A stretch of 64,000 bases of DNA. Source: Gnetum montanum (lineage: Eukaryota > Streptophyta > Gnetopsida > Gnetales > Gnetaceae). Each line of letters opens with the position of its first letter. Within the stretch, counting starts at the first letter, position 1. This document shows, piece after piece, positions 22,883-34,301 of the stretch. The position numbers were made by a program, and so were the translations under genes. The stretch covers positions 55,106 through 119,105 of the forward strand of contig MNCI01003700.1 in the NCBI GenBank assembly GCA_015680685.1, in the 5' to 3' direction. The notes beneath the pieces were generated by a model, which did not search any database, was not told where the DNA came from, and saw only the letters and a list, made by a program, of their open reading frames with translations.

Positions 22883-23817
22883 TAATGAGTGGCAAGATAC
22901 CCCTACACTCAACCATACGAATACGAGCGTAGCATGTGTGATCCGGTCAAACTCTACAGACTAAATGCCTACATGCCCCATGGAACACTTAGGGTTAATT
23001 ATTCGTTGTCTTCCTAGACTTACTTGTAGTTGTCATGGTGTATGGTTAAGCAAGTCTAAGGTATATGATTTTTATGGTCTTTTATGTTTTATGTCTTGTA
23101 TACTAACAAGGTGAAGGGTTGAGAAGCTAACTACTAACTCTAACTAATGAACTAAGTCTAAATTACCTAGGATCAGCATCCATTCCCACTTACCATACAC
23201 ACCTTGAACCAATGCAACCGTGGTTACCAAACGCTAATCATTACTGGGATCCCACACGTAATGCACGTGCTCGAAGTGATCGTACTGAGGCACTTAACTA
23301 AAAGGAAAGGGTTGAGAGAATCTAATCTAGCCTAAGTGCGATGAGCATCCATTCCTTGATCATCCGTACACATCCTTAAATGCTTGTAATCAAGTCGTAC
23401 TCATTCTGCATTATCGGGAGAAAACAGTAAATAACATGTAATAAATAACACTAATAAAATCCTATTCCATGCACTGTAAGGTTTATCTATGAATTTCATA
23501 TTTATTGCCGTACACAACTTATGTTTAGGTACAATGTTGCTCGAATAAAGATCCATTCACTTTAGGACTCCTACTACGGGCACATGGAAAATATTCTATC
23601 TCTAGAGTGATTAATCTACTAGAGTTTCCCTACTATCTAGCCTAGGATGAAGAAATAACGGAGAGCCACCTCTTATTTATAGATATGACGATGCATTGCG
23701 ATATCACGCAAGGGAAGATGTGATATCACGTATGCGATATTGTGAGGGATGCAATATCACAACGGCCACAATATTGTGTACACAATATCATGGCCCATGT
23801 GATATCGCATCCCATCA
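22883..23817 (-). repeat. 3' LTR of copy B
   Basis: The 935-bp LTR is bounded by TAATGAGT (decayed TGATGAGT) at the left and CATCCCATCA at the right. Target duplication and polypurine tract confirm both ends. TATTTATA at 23674-23681 is the minus-strand TATA box. The adjacent 23690-23817 holds GATATCGC-type palindromes, with only one full 17-bp unit. Confidence 0.9.
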
Positions 23818-23835
23818 TACCCCCATGAATAAATG
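23818..23835 (-). other. Polypurine tract of copy B
   Basis: On the minus strand it reads CATTTATTCATGGGGGTA directly before the LTR. This is the plus-strand DNA primer of LTR elements. A second copy of the motif lies at 24376-24393. Confidence 0.8.
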
Positions 23836-23997
23836 AAAACTCGTCCTTGAGTTCATTACAATAATATCGAGAAGGTATGGGATTATTGACTCAATGGAAC
23901 TAATGGGATGACATGTGAATAGATCATCATTACAAGACTCAACAAACGAGTGTTCATGACAACAAGGGTGAACACCTTATTACATTAACATCAGGCC

Positions 23998-24207
23998 TTA
24001 GTTGGCAACTGAGAGAAAAGAGGAGAGAAGAGGAGAGAAGAAGAGAGAATAAGTCTTACTGTTGCCAATGCCAAGATTACACCTTTTGTTATCCATCTGT
24101 AAGTGCATCATCGATCTCGTTCCTTGCATAGATGCTTCAACACTGCTCCATTCCAAGTGGCCCCTCCAGATCCGGTCCGTTATTGCATGATCGCCATATG
24201 CACACAC
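23998..24207 (-). pseudogene. ORF2 mini-form relic, copy B
   Basis: ATGGCGATC at 24197 (minus strand) stands where ORF2 starts in D and F, judged by the shared leader around CACAACCCAGCC. Six codons later there is a TAA where copy C has CAA. After a frameshift the same short product as in C can be read: MDNKRCNLGIGNSKT near 24040-24090. It joins directly to 3' untranslated sequence, so nearly all of ORF2 is deleted. Confidence 0.5.
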
Positions 24208-24375
24208 AACAAAATCTTATATTAGCAAGGGTAGATGAATTTCAATGTGGGTAATACCTTGCTTCGGTGAACAATCAATTGGCTGGGTTGTGGTATGACT
24301 GATTACGGATTTGGAGATATAATAATGATGACTACAGAAGGTGTAAGGGTTAGGAGAAAATTGAAAAATTGGGCC

Positions 24376-24393
24376 TCATACCCCCATGACTAA
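24376..24393 (-). repeat. Second polypurine tract-like copy in B
   Basis: The minus strand reads TTAGTCATGGGGGTATGA, identical to the polypurine tract plus first LTR bases of copy E0. It lies about 560 bp inside the 3' LTR border, upstream of the ORF2 relic. It could act as an internal plus-strand primer or be the scar of an older LTR. Confidence 0.5.
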
Positions 24394-25604
24394 TTGTGAA
24401 CCTCCAGTAGCGAGAGAATGGAAAAAGAAAGGGAATAAGAAAGATGAATAAAAAGAGACAACTAAGACATCGATAAATGGATGTCAAGATGGAAATGAAC
24501 AAAAAAAAATTAATTGCAAAATGTTAAGGGAAAGAAGTTAACTAGTGTACTAAATAGAAATGTCAGTGGGTCCTCCCCAAACTAGGTGCATGCCCTTAAT
24601 GCCCTGACAAACCCACATTCAAAGAGTCCGTAGGCTTTGGGAATGTCCTTTGGAATAAAAGTTAAAGTCTTAACCGTGAGAATTTACCAAAAAGAAAAAA
24701 ATGCATCGACTAAAATATACACTAATGATACAACTGGAAATGAGGTGAATAATGGAGAGAAGGGTGGAGAGAAGAGAATGGAATGGGATCCCAAGAAAAA
24801 GGTGGTGTACAGCTCCTTGTGTGTAGCATGATTAATGTGACTTGGCAAATCTCATTCCAACTTTAGCCTCAAACCAACCACATTTAGTGACTTCGCATCA
24901 ACGCACTTGGCCAAACCATCCACTTGACTAACAAGAATGCTTCCTTCAAGAGCCACCACCATTTCGATGAAACAAAGGAGAGAACGGGAAGCGAGAAGGG
25001 GCCTTAGTTAGAGGGAACACTTTTGGTTCCATAACTAGTGCTTGTAGTGCAAGTTTATTTTGTCTAAGGGATGTGCTTTGAATTCTCACTTTCTTTGATT
25101 TTTTTTGTGTTTTGTGTTTTTATGCGTGAGAACCACACCATGCAAAGACTTCGTATTTTTATTGTCTCAGCTTTTGATAATTGAGTAACATTGGAATGAC
25201 CAGAAAACTCAAGAAGAAAACATCCAAGCACCTAAGAGAATGGCCAACACAAATGCATCAAGTTCCCTTGAAGTCACACTCTTTTCAAACCTTGAGTCCT
25301 TCCTTAGTTTGAGAAATACCCAATCACTGATTCATTAAAGTTCTTATTAGGAAGGCGACTATACATTTCCAAGCCAAGAAAGACCATAGACTTATGGATG
25401 AATGGCTGAAGTGGTCTTATTGCCTGCCATATCATAAGAAACATACCTTAGTGTCAACATCATAACTTTAAGGTAAAAACAAAACATTAGCAATCAATGA
25501 AAAATAGTTCATATCATCATGAAGAACACTTATTGGGTGAAAAACTTACATAGTGGATGACACACACACAAACACACATATAAAAATGGAAAAGTATAAT
25601 GATG

Positions 25605-25757
25605 TTGTAAAACAAAAACATGAAAAGTTAAAGAAATTTGTGAAACAAAAATGCGCAAAACAAAAATGTGTAAGACAAAAAATTGTAAAACAAAAACATG
25701 TAAAACAAATATGTGTAAAATAAAAATTGTGTAAAAAAAACATGTAAAACAAAAACT
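25605..25757. repeat. 15-bp minisatellite in copy B
   Basis: Degenerate tandem repeats of a 15-bp unit such as TGTAAAACAAAAACA lie between the protease end and the middle region. The same array, longer, is at 37420-37645 in copy C. Open frames through it on both strands are low-complexity artefacts. Confidence 0.75.
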
Positions 25758-25858
25758 AAAAAGAACTAAGGGCCTCCAATGATTAACATAGGTGGCCATC
25801 TTCCCCATGACTAAATTGTAAGGGAGAGATCTGAAATAATGAACTTATATTCAAATTT

Positions 25859-28800
25859 TCATAAAAGTTCCCAACTTCTCCCCATTGATGTTTTTAGGTT
25901 GAGGGGTGAAAGTTGGTGACACTCATATTCCAATGTGTCTATGCCTTTGTTGTTAGCATGGGTTTCCTCAGTTCGTTTTGTGCATATTAGTTTTCTCTTC
26001 CTAGTAGCTGTCAACTATGGGATGTCTACTACTAGTGTGGTTGCTACATACAAGCACCTTTAAATTTGTATTTCTTGGGCACACCGATCACATGGAAGAA
26101 ATGCTGAGCATTCTTCCATGTCATCACCCTCTGAGTCACTATATGTGATGCATGGAACTTTCTTCTTCTTGATCTTTCCATAAATGTTTATCTTAGATAT
26201 TTGCAAGGAAAGATCGCAGATCCCTAGGTACACATCTACTGTACATAGCCATGGCCTTCCTATTATAATTAAGAAGCCCCCTTCGTTGTTGTTGATTTCA
26301 ATCACCAAGAAATCGGCTGGGTATGACCACCCACACATAGTGGTAATGATGTCCTCCACTAATCCCAAGGAAATGGTGATGGACTGGTTAGCCAGCTCTA
26401 GTTGAATATTGCTCTCCTTAAGTTGGGACAGGTTCTAGGCTTGATACATTTCTCGTGATATTAAATTGACTCCGAAACCTAAGTCAAGAAGAGCTTTATG
26501 TGGTTTGTTTCCAGTGATTTGTAAATAGATTAAGAGGCTCCTAGGGTCAGATAATTTCCTGGTAAGGTGGCCTACCTTGATCTAGTCAGTTACGGTATGC
26601 GTTAACATAACTATATGCGTACAGCTCTGGTGTTCGATTGAAGGGTGCTCCAAAGTGTTAGATGGTGGAGGAGTGTACTTGGGCTCAACTTCTTGTTGTT
26701 GTGAGAGTTTGTCTAGGATTTTGGTTTTGAAGAAGGGCCTTCTCCTTTTATAGTTATCAGAACCAACAACAAGATGAATATTTACAGCTCTCGCAGTGTT
26801 ATGTTGCTGTGGTTGAGTAGGGAGTTCCCTTTGCATTGTTGGAATAGATTGTATGGGAACTATAGGTGGAAGAGGTGCGGATGGAGTTGGAGGATGGGAT
26901 TCCTCCTAGAGGAGAAGGAGTCCTCCTAAAGTACTCCCGAACTTGGTAGTGACATTGGGAAGTTGTGTGACCCATAGAGTCACTTAGAGAAATCGGCTGC
27001 TACACATAATAACCATAAGGACCAGGCTGTCGATAAGGGTACTGTTGTGTTGGCGGTGACATCCCATATGACTGTGGGTGTTGCCACTACTGATGCTGTC
27101 CGATGGATTGTGAAGGAGTTCCACTTGGATAGTACGTTAATGGTTGGTAGAACTGCCTTGGGTTACCTTGTGGATAAGGTAACCTTCGGGATGTTTGTCA
27201 TTGGTTAAGTCTTGGATTAAGTGCATACACCCTAGACTCCTATAGCTATGAGATAATTGGAAAACATCCCTTAGGATGGTCATATTCACAGATCTCACAT
27301 CCACCATCATTGTTTGTGTCAGAATCCACAACTTCATCTGAGATAGGAAATTTCCCATTACCCTTGTTATGTGCAGGGCATGAATCTCTCCGCTTTGGCT
27401 TACTTTTGTCACTACTTCATTCCTCCTCAGAATCTTCTACGATTTTCAAGAAACTTTCAAGTCTGGAGTCTAAGAAATCCCACAATTGGTCCATCTTAGT
27501 TGTGAGTTTTTGGATTGGCAAGGTTTTCTTGTTCACCAACTCTTCGAGTGGTGACTCATCCTCCTCGTCACAAAATTTCACTCCCTTCTTTTGAAGGGAT
27601 GGATCACAATTGTATTCTTCCACACTTTCCCTTTTGCGTAGCTCACCTTCTTCTTTTGCTACTTGTTCCAACAAGTAATGTACTTCATGGGCTCTAAGTT
27701 GTGATAGTCTCCCTTGGGCATAAGTCCCAAGGGTTTTTCTAGTTTCATACCTTAGCCCATCCACGATGTGGCGAAGTTGATCCCATTGAGTGTATCCATG
27801 GCCCGAGCAATGTTGTAACAATGTGTAGTAGTGGGCCATGGCAGCATCCAAGGATTCATAAGTACCTTTTTTCTAGCCTTGGATTTGCTTACATAAATTG
27901 GACACTCTGGAGTACGTCTGATACTTATCGTTGAAGAGTTCTAGCATCATACTCCACCTCTTGATGGTTTCTGGTTCTAAGGACTAGTACCAACTCTCTG
28001 CTTCTTTAATGAGTGTCTTGGGGAACAACTTAAGTTTTTGTCACTTATTTTCTATGTTCTACAAGGCGCAGGCATCATGAAATGCCTGTAAATGATGTTG
28101 CAGATCTTAGTTGTATCGCCCTTCAAAGCATGGGATACTGTTCATGTCTAAATGCTTGATCCGACTATCCTTTTGATGCCTTGTTGGAATTCTTACAGCC
28201 TCCGTTATGTCAAGCATACTTTGGGTTGCGAGTAGGGGCTCATCATGACCATCTCTTTCATGATTCCTATGATGTCTGCATTGTTCCCTACTCTCCCTTC
28301 ATTCATGCCCTTGTCCTCTCTCTCGACTTTCCTGTCGAGGTCTCACATTTTTTCTACCCTTATCTTCACCATTATGTTCATGGTGGTTGCGCCCTGATGT
28401 GGAAGGAGAGGGTGAGTGATGAGATGAAGGAGAAGAGGAAGGAGAACCATCGCCATGATGATGTTCCTTGCCTTCTCTTTGGTTGCTTCAGCCCTGATCG
28501 TGATGATGATTTAAGTACCCATCCTAAGCATGATTTGTTGTTCCCTCTGTGAACAGTTGGCATTCACAGGGATTAGAACTAGTGTTATGTATCGTTGATC
28601 ATATGTTCTGATGCCTTACCTCCTCACCATCATTAGGAGGGGGAACATCATTTGTTAGGGAACCTGTTATAAGGGGTTCCTCATCTCCTATTTCACTAAG
28701 GACGTGCGGGGCTTTTCCCTTCAATAGTCTAGGTTGGCTCTCCTGCCTTAAGTCCCTGATACATTGTGCGTCTATGGGATGATAATCCCTCATGTCAAAG

Positions 28801-29099
28801 TCTTTCACAATGTATTCAACATACAATTTTGTCATGACAATTTATGCCAAAGCATGGAAGAGCATGTTAGGGACTGATCAATCTGGGGGTAACACAATGC
28901 TACCTTGTAGATCTCTCCATTGCAGTTGTTCATCTTGATGGAGGATAAAGGTAAATTTTGGAATATACTCATCAGGATGAGTATAGACTATCTGGTATTG
29001 TTTAGGACTTGGCTGATTTTGGCTATGTGTTTTATGTTGTTGACTATCTCTAGTATTAGTCCTAGGTGGTGAATTACTTTTGTTAGAAGAAGACATCAT
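25859..29099 (-). pseudogene. Gag-protease polyprotein, copy B
   Basis: The frame starts MMSSSNKSNSPP at 29099. A Ser/His-rich stretch is followed by the capsid domain of the Ty3 gag type with LKLFPKTLIKEAESWY, FNDKYQTYSRVSNL and YAQGRLSQLRAHE (about 28030-27700). A zinc-knuckle-like CEICEYDHPKGC lies near 27280, a Pro/Gln/Tyr-rich linker follows, then the aspartic protease: active site LLDLGFGVNLIS near 26470 and GFLIIIGRPWL near 26265. The usual D-[ST]-G is D-L-G. Gag and protease share one frame apart from one frameshift near 27410; several stops are present. It would form particles and process them, with no pol enzymes encoded behind it. Confidence 0.8.
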
Positions 29100-29216
29100 T
29101 TATTGGTGTGCTAACTTTACTATTATAAAATTTTTCTTTTAATTAACCTAAAGGTTCATTTAGGCTCCCAACGAGGTGAGTGATATTCTATGTTCTATTC
29201 AGTGCACAAACACTTA

Positions 29217-29236
29217 GTCCCTGACAATGGTGCCAA
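29217..29236 (-). other. Primer binding site, tRNA-Asp (copy B)
   Basis: The minus strand reads TTGGCACCATTGTCAGGGAC, next to the LTR end. Plant tRNA-Asp would need TGGCGCCGTTGCCGGGGA, the primer site of Athila-type elements. The differences sit at CpG or C positions, as expected from deamination. Confidence 0.75.
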
Positions 29237-30027
29237 TGATGAGTGGTGAGATACCCCTACACTCAAACATACGAATACAAGCATAGCATGTGCGATCCAG
29301 TCAAACTCTATAGACTAAATGCCTACATGCCACATGGAACACTTAGGGCTAATTATTCGTTGTCTTCCTAGACTTACTTGTAGTTGTCACGGTGTATGGT
29401 TAAGCAAGTCTGAGGTATATGATTTTTATGGTCTTTTATGTTTTATGTCTCCTATGGTAATGAGGTGAAGGGTTGAGAAGCTAACTACTAATTCTAACTA
29501 ATGAACTAATTCTAAATTACCTAGCGTCAGCATCCGTTCTCACTCACCATACACACTTTGAACCGATGCAACCACGGTTACCAAATGCTAATCGTTATTG
29601 GGATCCCACGCATAACGCACATGCTTGAAGTGGTCATGCTAAGGCACATAACTAAGAGGAATGGGTTGAGAGAATCTAATCTAGCCTAAGCACAATGAGC
29701 ATTCGTTCCTTGATCATCTGTACACATCCTTAAATGCTCGTAATCAAGTCGTACTCATTCTGTGTTACCAAGAGAAAATAGTAAATAACATGTAATAAAT
29801 AATAGTAATAAAATCCTATTCCATGCACTGCAAGGTTTATCCATGAAGTTCATCTTTATTTCCATACACAACTTGTGTTCAGGTACAATGTTGCTCGAAT
29901 AAAGATCCATTCACTTTAGGACTCTTACTGCAAGCACATGGGAAATATTCTATTTCTAGAGTGATCAATCTGCCAGAGTTTCCCTACTATCTAGCCTAGG
30001 ATGAGAAAATAAGGGATAGATGCCTCT

Positions 30028-30035
30028 TATTTATA
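30028..30035 (-). promoter_or_regulatory. TATA box of copy B 5' LTR
   Basis: TATTTATA on the plus strand, TATAAATA on the element strand, lies about 135 bp from the U3 end and directly after the palindrome array. It is conserved in D and E0 and in the 5' LTR of C. Confidence 0.6.
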
Positions 30036-30044
30036 GATATTATG

Positions 30045-30169
30045 GCACATCGCAATATCGCGTATGCGATATCGCGAGGGATGTGATATCGCGGCCCATG
30101 CGATATCGCATCCCATGCGATATTGCGTCCCATGCGATATTGCGTCCCATGCGATATTGCGTCCCATCA
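30045..30169 (-). repeat. GCGATATCGC palindrome array in U3 (copy B)
   Basis: GCGATATCGC-like palindromes recur about eight times. The last part is four head-to-tail units of CATGCGATATTGCGTCC at 30097, 30114, 30131 and 30148. The 3' LTR of the same element has one such unit. CpG-containing palindromes stand out in the AT-rich surroundings and could be protein binding sites. Confidence 0.8.
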
Positions 30170-30372
30170 CTTATACTTTATGATGTGTCCTAAGCATCTT
30201 GTGTGTTGACATTAATTTGTTGTAGGTGAAGCTTTGGTGTGTGATGCTTATTTCTTTATTTCATATTCCATATTCATTTATTATAGCTATATCTTTTGTT
30301 AGTGTTTTGAGCTTAATTTGCTTAATGTTAGTAGGAGTTATTTTTTACCTTTTTTTAAAAAAAGAGGGAGAA
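30170..30372 (+). other. Copia 3' internal region, second part, with polypurine tract
   Basis: This is the continuation of 22202-22882 after copy B, sharing the duplicated CTTAT. It ends in the purine run AAAAAAAGAGGGAGAA (30357-30372), the copia polypurine tract, immediately before the LTR. Confidence 0.7.
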
Positions 30373-30373
30373 T

Positions 30374-32529
30374 TGATGTATTATGTAATTTAGTATGAAC
30401 TATGTTGTTTTATCAACTATATGAATTATTTTGTTAGAAAAGTTAAAGGTGATTAAATTTTTTTCTAGGTGATTAAATTATTTTGTTAAAATAGTGAAGC
30501 TGATTTTCTCTATTTTCATGACTTGATTATTTATATAAGCTTTGTTTGAATTGTTTTATCTTGTTTTATTAAGAATTGTATTATTTTTTAGATTTTGTAG
30601 CTTGATTGGTTGTATTATAAGCTTAAGTTTAATCTATTTAATATGTGTTCTATTTGTGTGCTATTTTTGATATCTATGTAGCTTGATTAACTATATTATA
30701 AGCTTAATTTTTTAAAGTTGTGTTCTACTCTATTTTTCCTTTCTTAGCTATAAAGTTTCCTAGACTATCTTGATATGTATTCCACTATGTATTCGAAGTT
30801 TTTAGTTGAGCTAAGATAATATATATGATTTTTTTTATCTTGGTTATCATTTTGTCTTCTAGAGATTTTCAAATTTATGTGGGTTTGAGCTCTTGATCCT
30901 TGAAGTGGTGGCATCAACTTGCTTAGATAGTTTTTCAAAGAGCTCATCCAATATCAAAATAGGGGATCATGTTACACTATGTGTGTTCTGAGCTTGGTTG
31001 TTTTGTTTCCAGAGCTTTTCAATTTTTTGGGTTTGAGCTCATGACCTTTGATGTATTTTTGCAAAGAATCGTATGTAGAATTTCTGCAAAGAATCATATG
31101 TATTTTTGCAAAGAATATTTGTAGAATTTGCTTGTAAAGGTAACTTTTTGCCTCAAAAAATCACTCTACCACATAAGCTGAAAGTAAAAGATTCTTTATA
31201 GATTTTTCTTGTAGAACCAATTTTCTACCTCACAAAGGCACTCTTCCATGTTAGCTTAGGAAGAATAGTGCTTTCTAGAATTTTCTTGTAAAGCTATTTT
31301 TTTCTTTCTTTCTTACAAAAGAAATACTTCATGTAAGATCGATGAAAAAGGGAACCAAAGTAAAAATAGCTCATAGAATTTTTAAACCTTATGAGAGCAC
31401 TCTTTCATGTAAGCCTGAAACAATAATGCTATAGAGAAGTTGTTATAAGCTCTCAAATTGTGCCATGTTAGCTCTATTTCCATATAGATGGAGTCTTACA
31501 ATTAGCTAATAAAGAAAATGCCTTCATATTGTATTAAAAGCTCAATGTCATTTTAGTTCAAGCTAGAAAAGATGAAAACTAGGGTTTGAATCGTCATAAG
31601 CCACATCAAAGGTACATAAGCTTATATTAAAAGAGGCTAGATATATCAATTAAAATGAGCTAGAACTATTCAATCCAAACTCCATTAATGAGAACAAGGG
31701 AGTTGTTGAAGCTGAAGAGTCATTATTATCTAAGCTTGTGATTTTCATTATAGAAGCCATTTGCACAAGAATGAAAATACTAATTTTCATTCTTATCTTT
31801 AAATGCACACCTAAAGCTTAGGATAGAAGTAATAATGAAAGCTCAAAAAAGTATGGTGGTTTCTACTCTAGCTATTGCAATGGATTGAGAATAGGTACAA
31901 CTCACTTCCCTACATGCTTCCTCTATGAAATAGCTTTATTTCAATGAACAGTTGAAAAATGACTAATAAGAGTAATGGCTACAAATTGAAGAAGTCATGC
32001 TCTACGCTGTGTTCTATTTTTGGAGCCTTTTATACCTAAACTAGAATTTCTTCTCTCACTCTTTCTTTCTTTGTATCTTCTATGAAAAAGCTTTATTTTA
32101 CCTTATGGTTGGAAACTTGAAAAATTCTTGAGGCTCTATTTGGGAGAAGGTAGAGTATTTCCTCTTTTGTTATTCTATGAGAGCTATTTATTCTATGATT
32201 ATGAGCTTGGTTTTATGCTCTGTTTGGAATTGTAAAGGGAGCCTTGTAATTTTTCTTTTAATTAATAAAATTACTCTACCCCCTAAGTTCTAGGGATAAT
32301 TTTATGGTGGATGTAGGCTAGAAAATATACTAATTGAATCACCTTAAAAACTTGGTCTCTATTTTCTTTTCTTTTTTTTTTCTATAGAAATTCTCTTTTT
32401 TCAAGTATTAAGTTAATTTGGGATTTTCCTCTATCTTCCATTAGACTCTGTTTAAGTTGATATTTTGCATAAGACCCTGATTCATCCATTCCCCCTATCA
32501 GTGCCTTTAGCTACATCTAGAGAATAACA
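30374..32529 (+). repeat. 3' LTR of copia element
   Basis: The LTR begins TGATGTATT after the polypurine tract and ends AGAATAACA. Bases 31117-32529 are repeated at 15901-17307 in the partial 5' LTR. At about 2.16 kb it is long for copia, in line with SIRE-type elements. Confidence 0.75.
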
Positions 32530-32969
32530 CAGGCTTCACTATGATTTGGCTCCAACAGTAAAACACCAAAAGACACTATTTTCCATACTATTCAAATTAT
32601 TGAGTATTTAGTAAAAAACTTCCTTGTTTTGAGGTAGAAAAGAAAGGTGGTATAAGAATAAATTGCCATTTTTTATTTTTAAACCTTTTGGTTCCAACTT
32701 AGTACTTGTTTATACTAGTTTTTTTGGTTTAAGAAATAGTTAATGACAATGCTTTGATATGGCTACATTGTAATGGTAAATGATCTATTTACATATAAAT
32801 CTTTATTTTTATTTAGGAGAAAATCATTGGAATTAAAAGTTTCCTAACATCATGTTTAAGGAGCATTACACTTTATAAAGAAAATATGAAAGAAATTTCG
32901 AAATAAGGATACTTAGCAACAACATAAGAGGCCTATGAAATAATAAAAAGTTTTAAGTGAAAATGGTCT

Positions 32970-34301
32970 TAAAAATTGAAGGTTGAATCTTTCCAACAAT
33001 GCCTTTTTGCTATTTATATTTTACTTGGAAAAAATAACATGCTAAGAATGTTAAGTTTTAGAAAACTAGCCTTTGGTAAGGTAGACATTGGTAATAAGAA
33101 TTTAAACAAAGGTTACCACTACATAAAAGAGTATAGAGTCCTTAACTCTATATGCAAAAAATGTTTTAAATTTAGAAAATTGTTGTCCTTCATTTGGCCT
33201 TATGAATAAAATCAAATTGATGATTTAGGATACAAAAATGCTTATTGTAACTTTCATTTTGGAGGTCCTAATGTATAAATAGTAGATTATTTTAAATATT
33301 TAGGTTTCATTTATATAAACAGTTATAATTGGAGGAAATTACATCAAAGAAAGAATAGTAGGAGGTTTCAAGGCTCTATATGCTTTCAAAAATAAGTGCA
33401 AGGATTTAAGACTTTCATTTTGGAGGTTAGAAAATAAATTTTTCAATTTATCATCTATCCTGTTGCATTGAATAGATGTGCTATTAGAGACTTGGACTTA
33501 CTGATAATTTGGAAAGATATTAAAAGAGTGTAAAAAAACATTTCTTCTCAATGAGTCAAGAGCAAAGATGTAAACATCTTACTTAATGTTATCATGTGAA
33601 AGTGATTTATTACCTTTATAAGTAGAAACCTTCTACTAGTTCATTCTATCTACCCATAGCTTTCATATCTTAAGGTAAGACAAATTCTCTAAAGTTGTTC
33701 TTGAGGATTCATGAGATGGTGGTTTGTATTTTCAAGGAATGCAATAGTTACAAAAATAGAATATTTCTTAGGAGGAAGTGCAAAAAATTCTAAGAAAATT
33801 CACCAGTTAGTTAATGAGAAGTATTTAACATAGTTATAGTCTAATGTAGAAGGTAAAAAAATAACCTTCTTTACATCACAGTAGATATAATAAATAAGAT
33901 GTAGAAGCATACTATTTCTTAGTTGCTATTCTAATAAGGCTTAGTAGTGTCATTAGCAAGCATCACTTAAGTTTGCATCATCTTAAAATTGAAAGTGAAA
34001 TATAGATTCAAATCCCTATAGAAGAGAATACATGTAAGTTGTGTGAGCTAGAAACTCCTGATGATGAGTTGTATATGTTTATTTTCTATGTATGCCTACC
34101 TATTTGAGACAATGTTATAATAATACAACATAAAACTTATATGATTTTTTTTTTGTTGTTCCTATGGATTCTTAGTCAATTTGTAGAGTTTATCTTTATT
34201 TTTCATAAAATATTAATATCTATGTAATAGACCATATGGGTCTTTGGACGTAATAAAGCTTTAATTTTAGTTTCAATTTCACACACACACACACACACAC
34301 A
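32970..34301 (+). pseudogene. LINE reverse transcriptase C-terminal remnant
   Basis: Reading across frames gives an RT thumb-like series: QIDDLGYKNAY (33214-33246), IVDYFKYLGF (33280-33309), FKALYAFKNKCKDLRLSFWR (33369-33428), KTFLLNESRAKM (about 33535-33570) and a C-terminal Cys cluster CKLCELETPDDELYMF (34033-34080), like the zinc-knuckle tail of plant LINE ORF2. The order fits the region after the catalytic box of LINE RTs. The catalytic core and ORF1 were not found. It ends about 200 bp later at a (CA)n run, a usual kind of LINE 3' end. Many stops and frameshifts are present. Confidence 0.5.
34280..34301 (+). repeat. (CA)n microsatellite
   Basis: About eleven CA units follow the LINE remnant. 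It may derive from the LINE 3' end. Confidence 0.9.

Larger units (their letters stand above)
22883..30169 (-). mobile_element. Copy B: complete pol-less Ty3 element, mini-form
   Basis: The element is 7287 bp and flanked by a perfect 5-bp target duplication, CTTAT (22878-22882 and 30170-30174). On the minus strand the order is 5' LTR (29237-30169), tRNA-Asp primer site (29217-29236), gag-protease frame (29099-25859), a 15-bp minisatellite, untranslated region, ORF2 start relic (24197), polypurine tract (23818-23832) and 3' LTR (22883-23817). No RT, RNase H or integrase motif is present between the LTRs. It inserted into the copia 3' internal region. Confidence 0.9.
29237..30169 (-). repeat. 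5' LTR of copy B
   Basis: The 933-bp LTR is bounded by TGATGAGT at 29237 (inner end) and GTCCCATCA at 30161-30169. The TATA box is at 30028-30035. The U3 contains a four-unit 17-bp tandem repeat (30097-30164). Confidence 0.9.
15880..32529 (+). mobile_element. Ty1/copia element (SIRE-like), interrupted by copy B
   Basis: The order is partial 5' LTR, initiator-Met primer site (17310), gag, protease, integrase, RT and RNase H (to 22201), a 3' internal region (22202-22882, resuming at 30170), the polypurine tract AAAAAAAGAGGGAGAA (30357-30372) and a 3' LTR of 2156 bp. The gene order protease-integrase-RT-RNase H defines copia. The long LTR, the long 3' internal region and the polypurine tract suggest the SIRE/Maximus lineage, which is inference. 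Copy B sits in the 3' internal region with a perfect 5-bp duplication, so it came later. Confidence 0.8.

Noticed and set aside
24637-24831. Antisense frame (MGMSFGIKVKVLT) also present at 36430-36633
   Set aside because: B and C are close copies, so any frame would look conserved; no start context, domain or third copy supports it.
25530-25808. Phe/Cys/Thr-rich minus-strand frames resembling membrane proteins
   Set aside because: They are the pyrimidine strand of the same minisatellite in copy B.
30097-30164. CRISPR-like array
   Set aside because: The 17-bp units are head to tail without spacers and lie inside an LTR.
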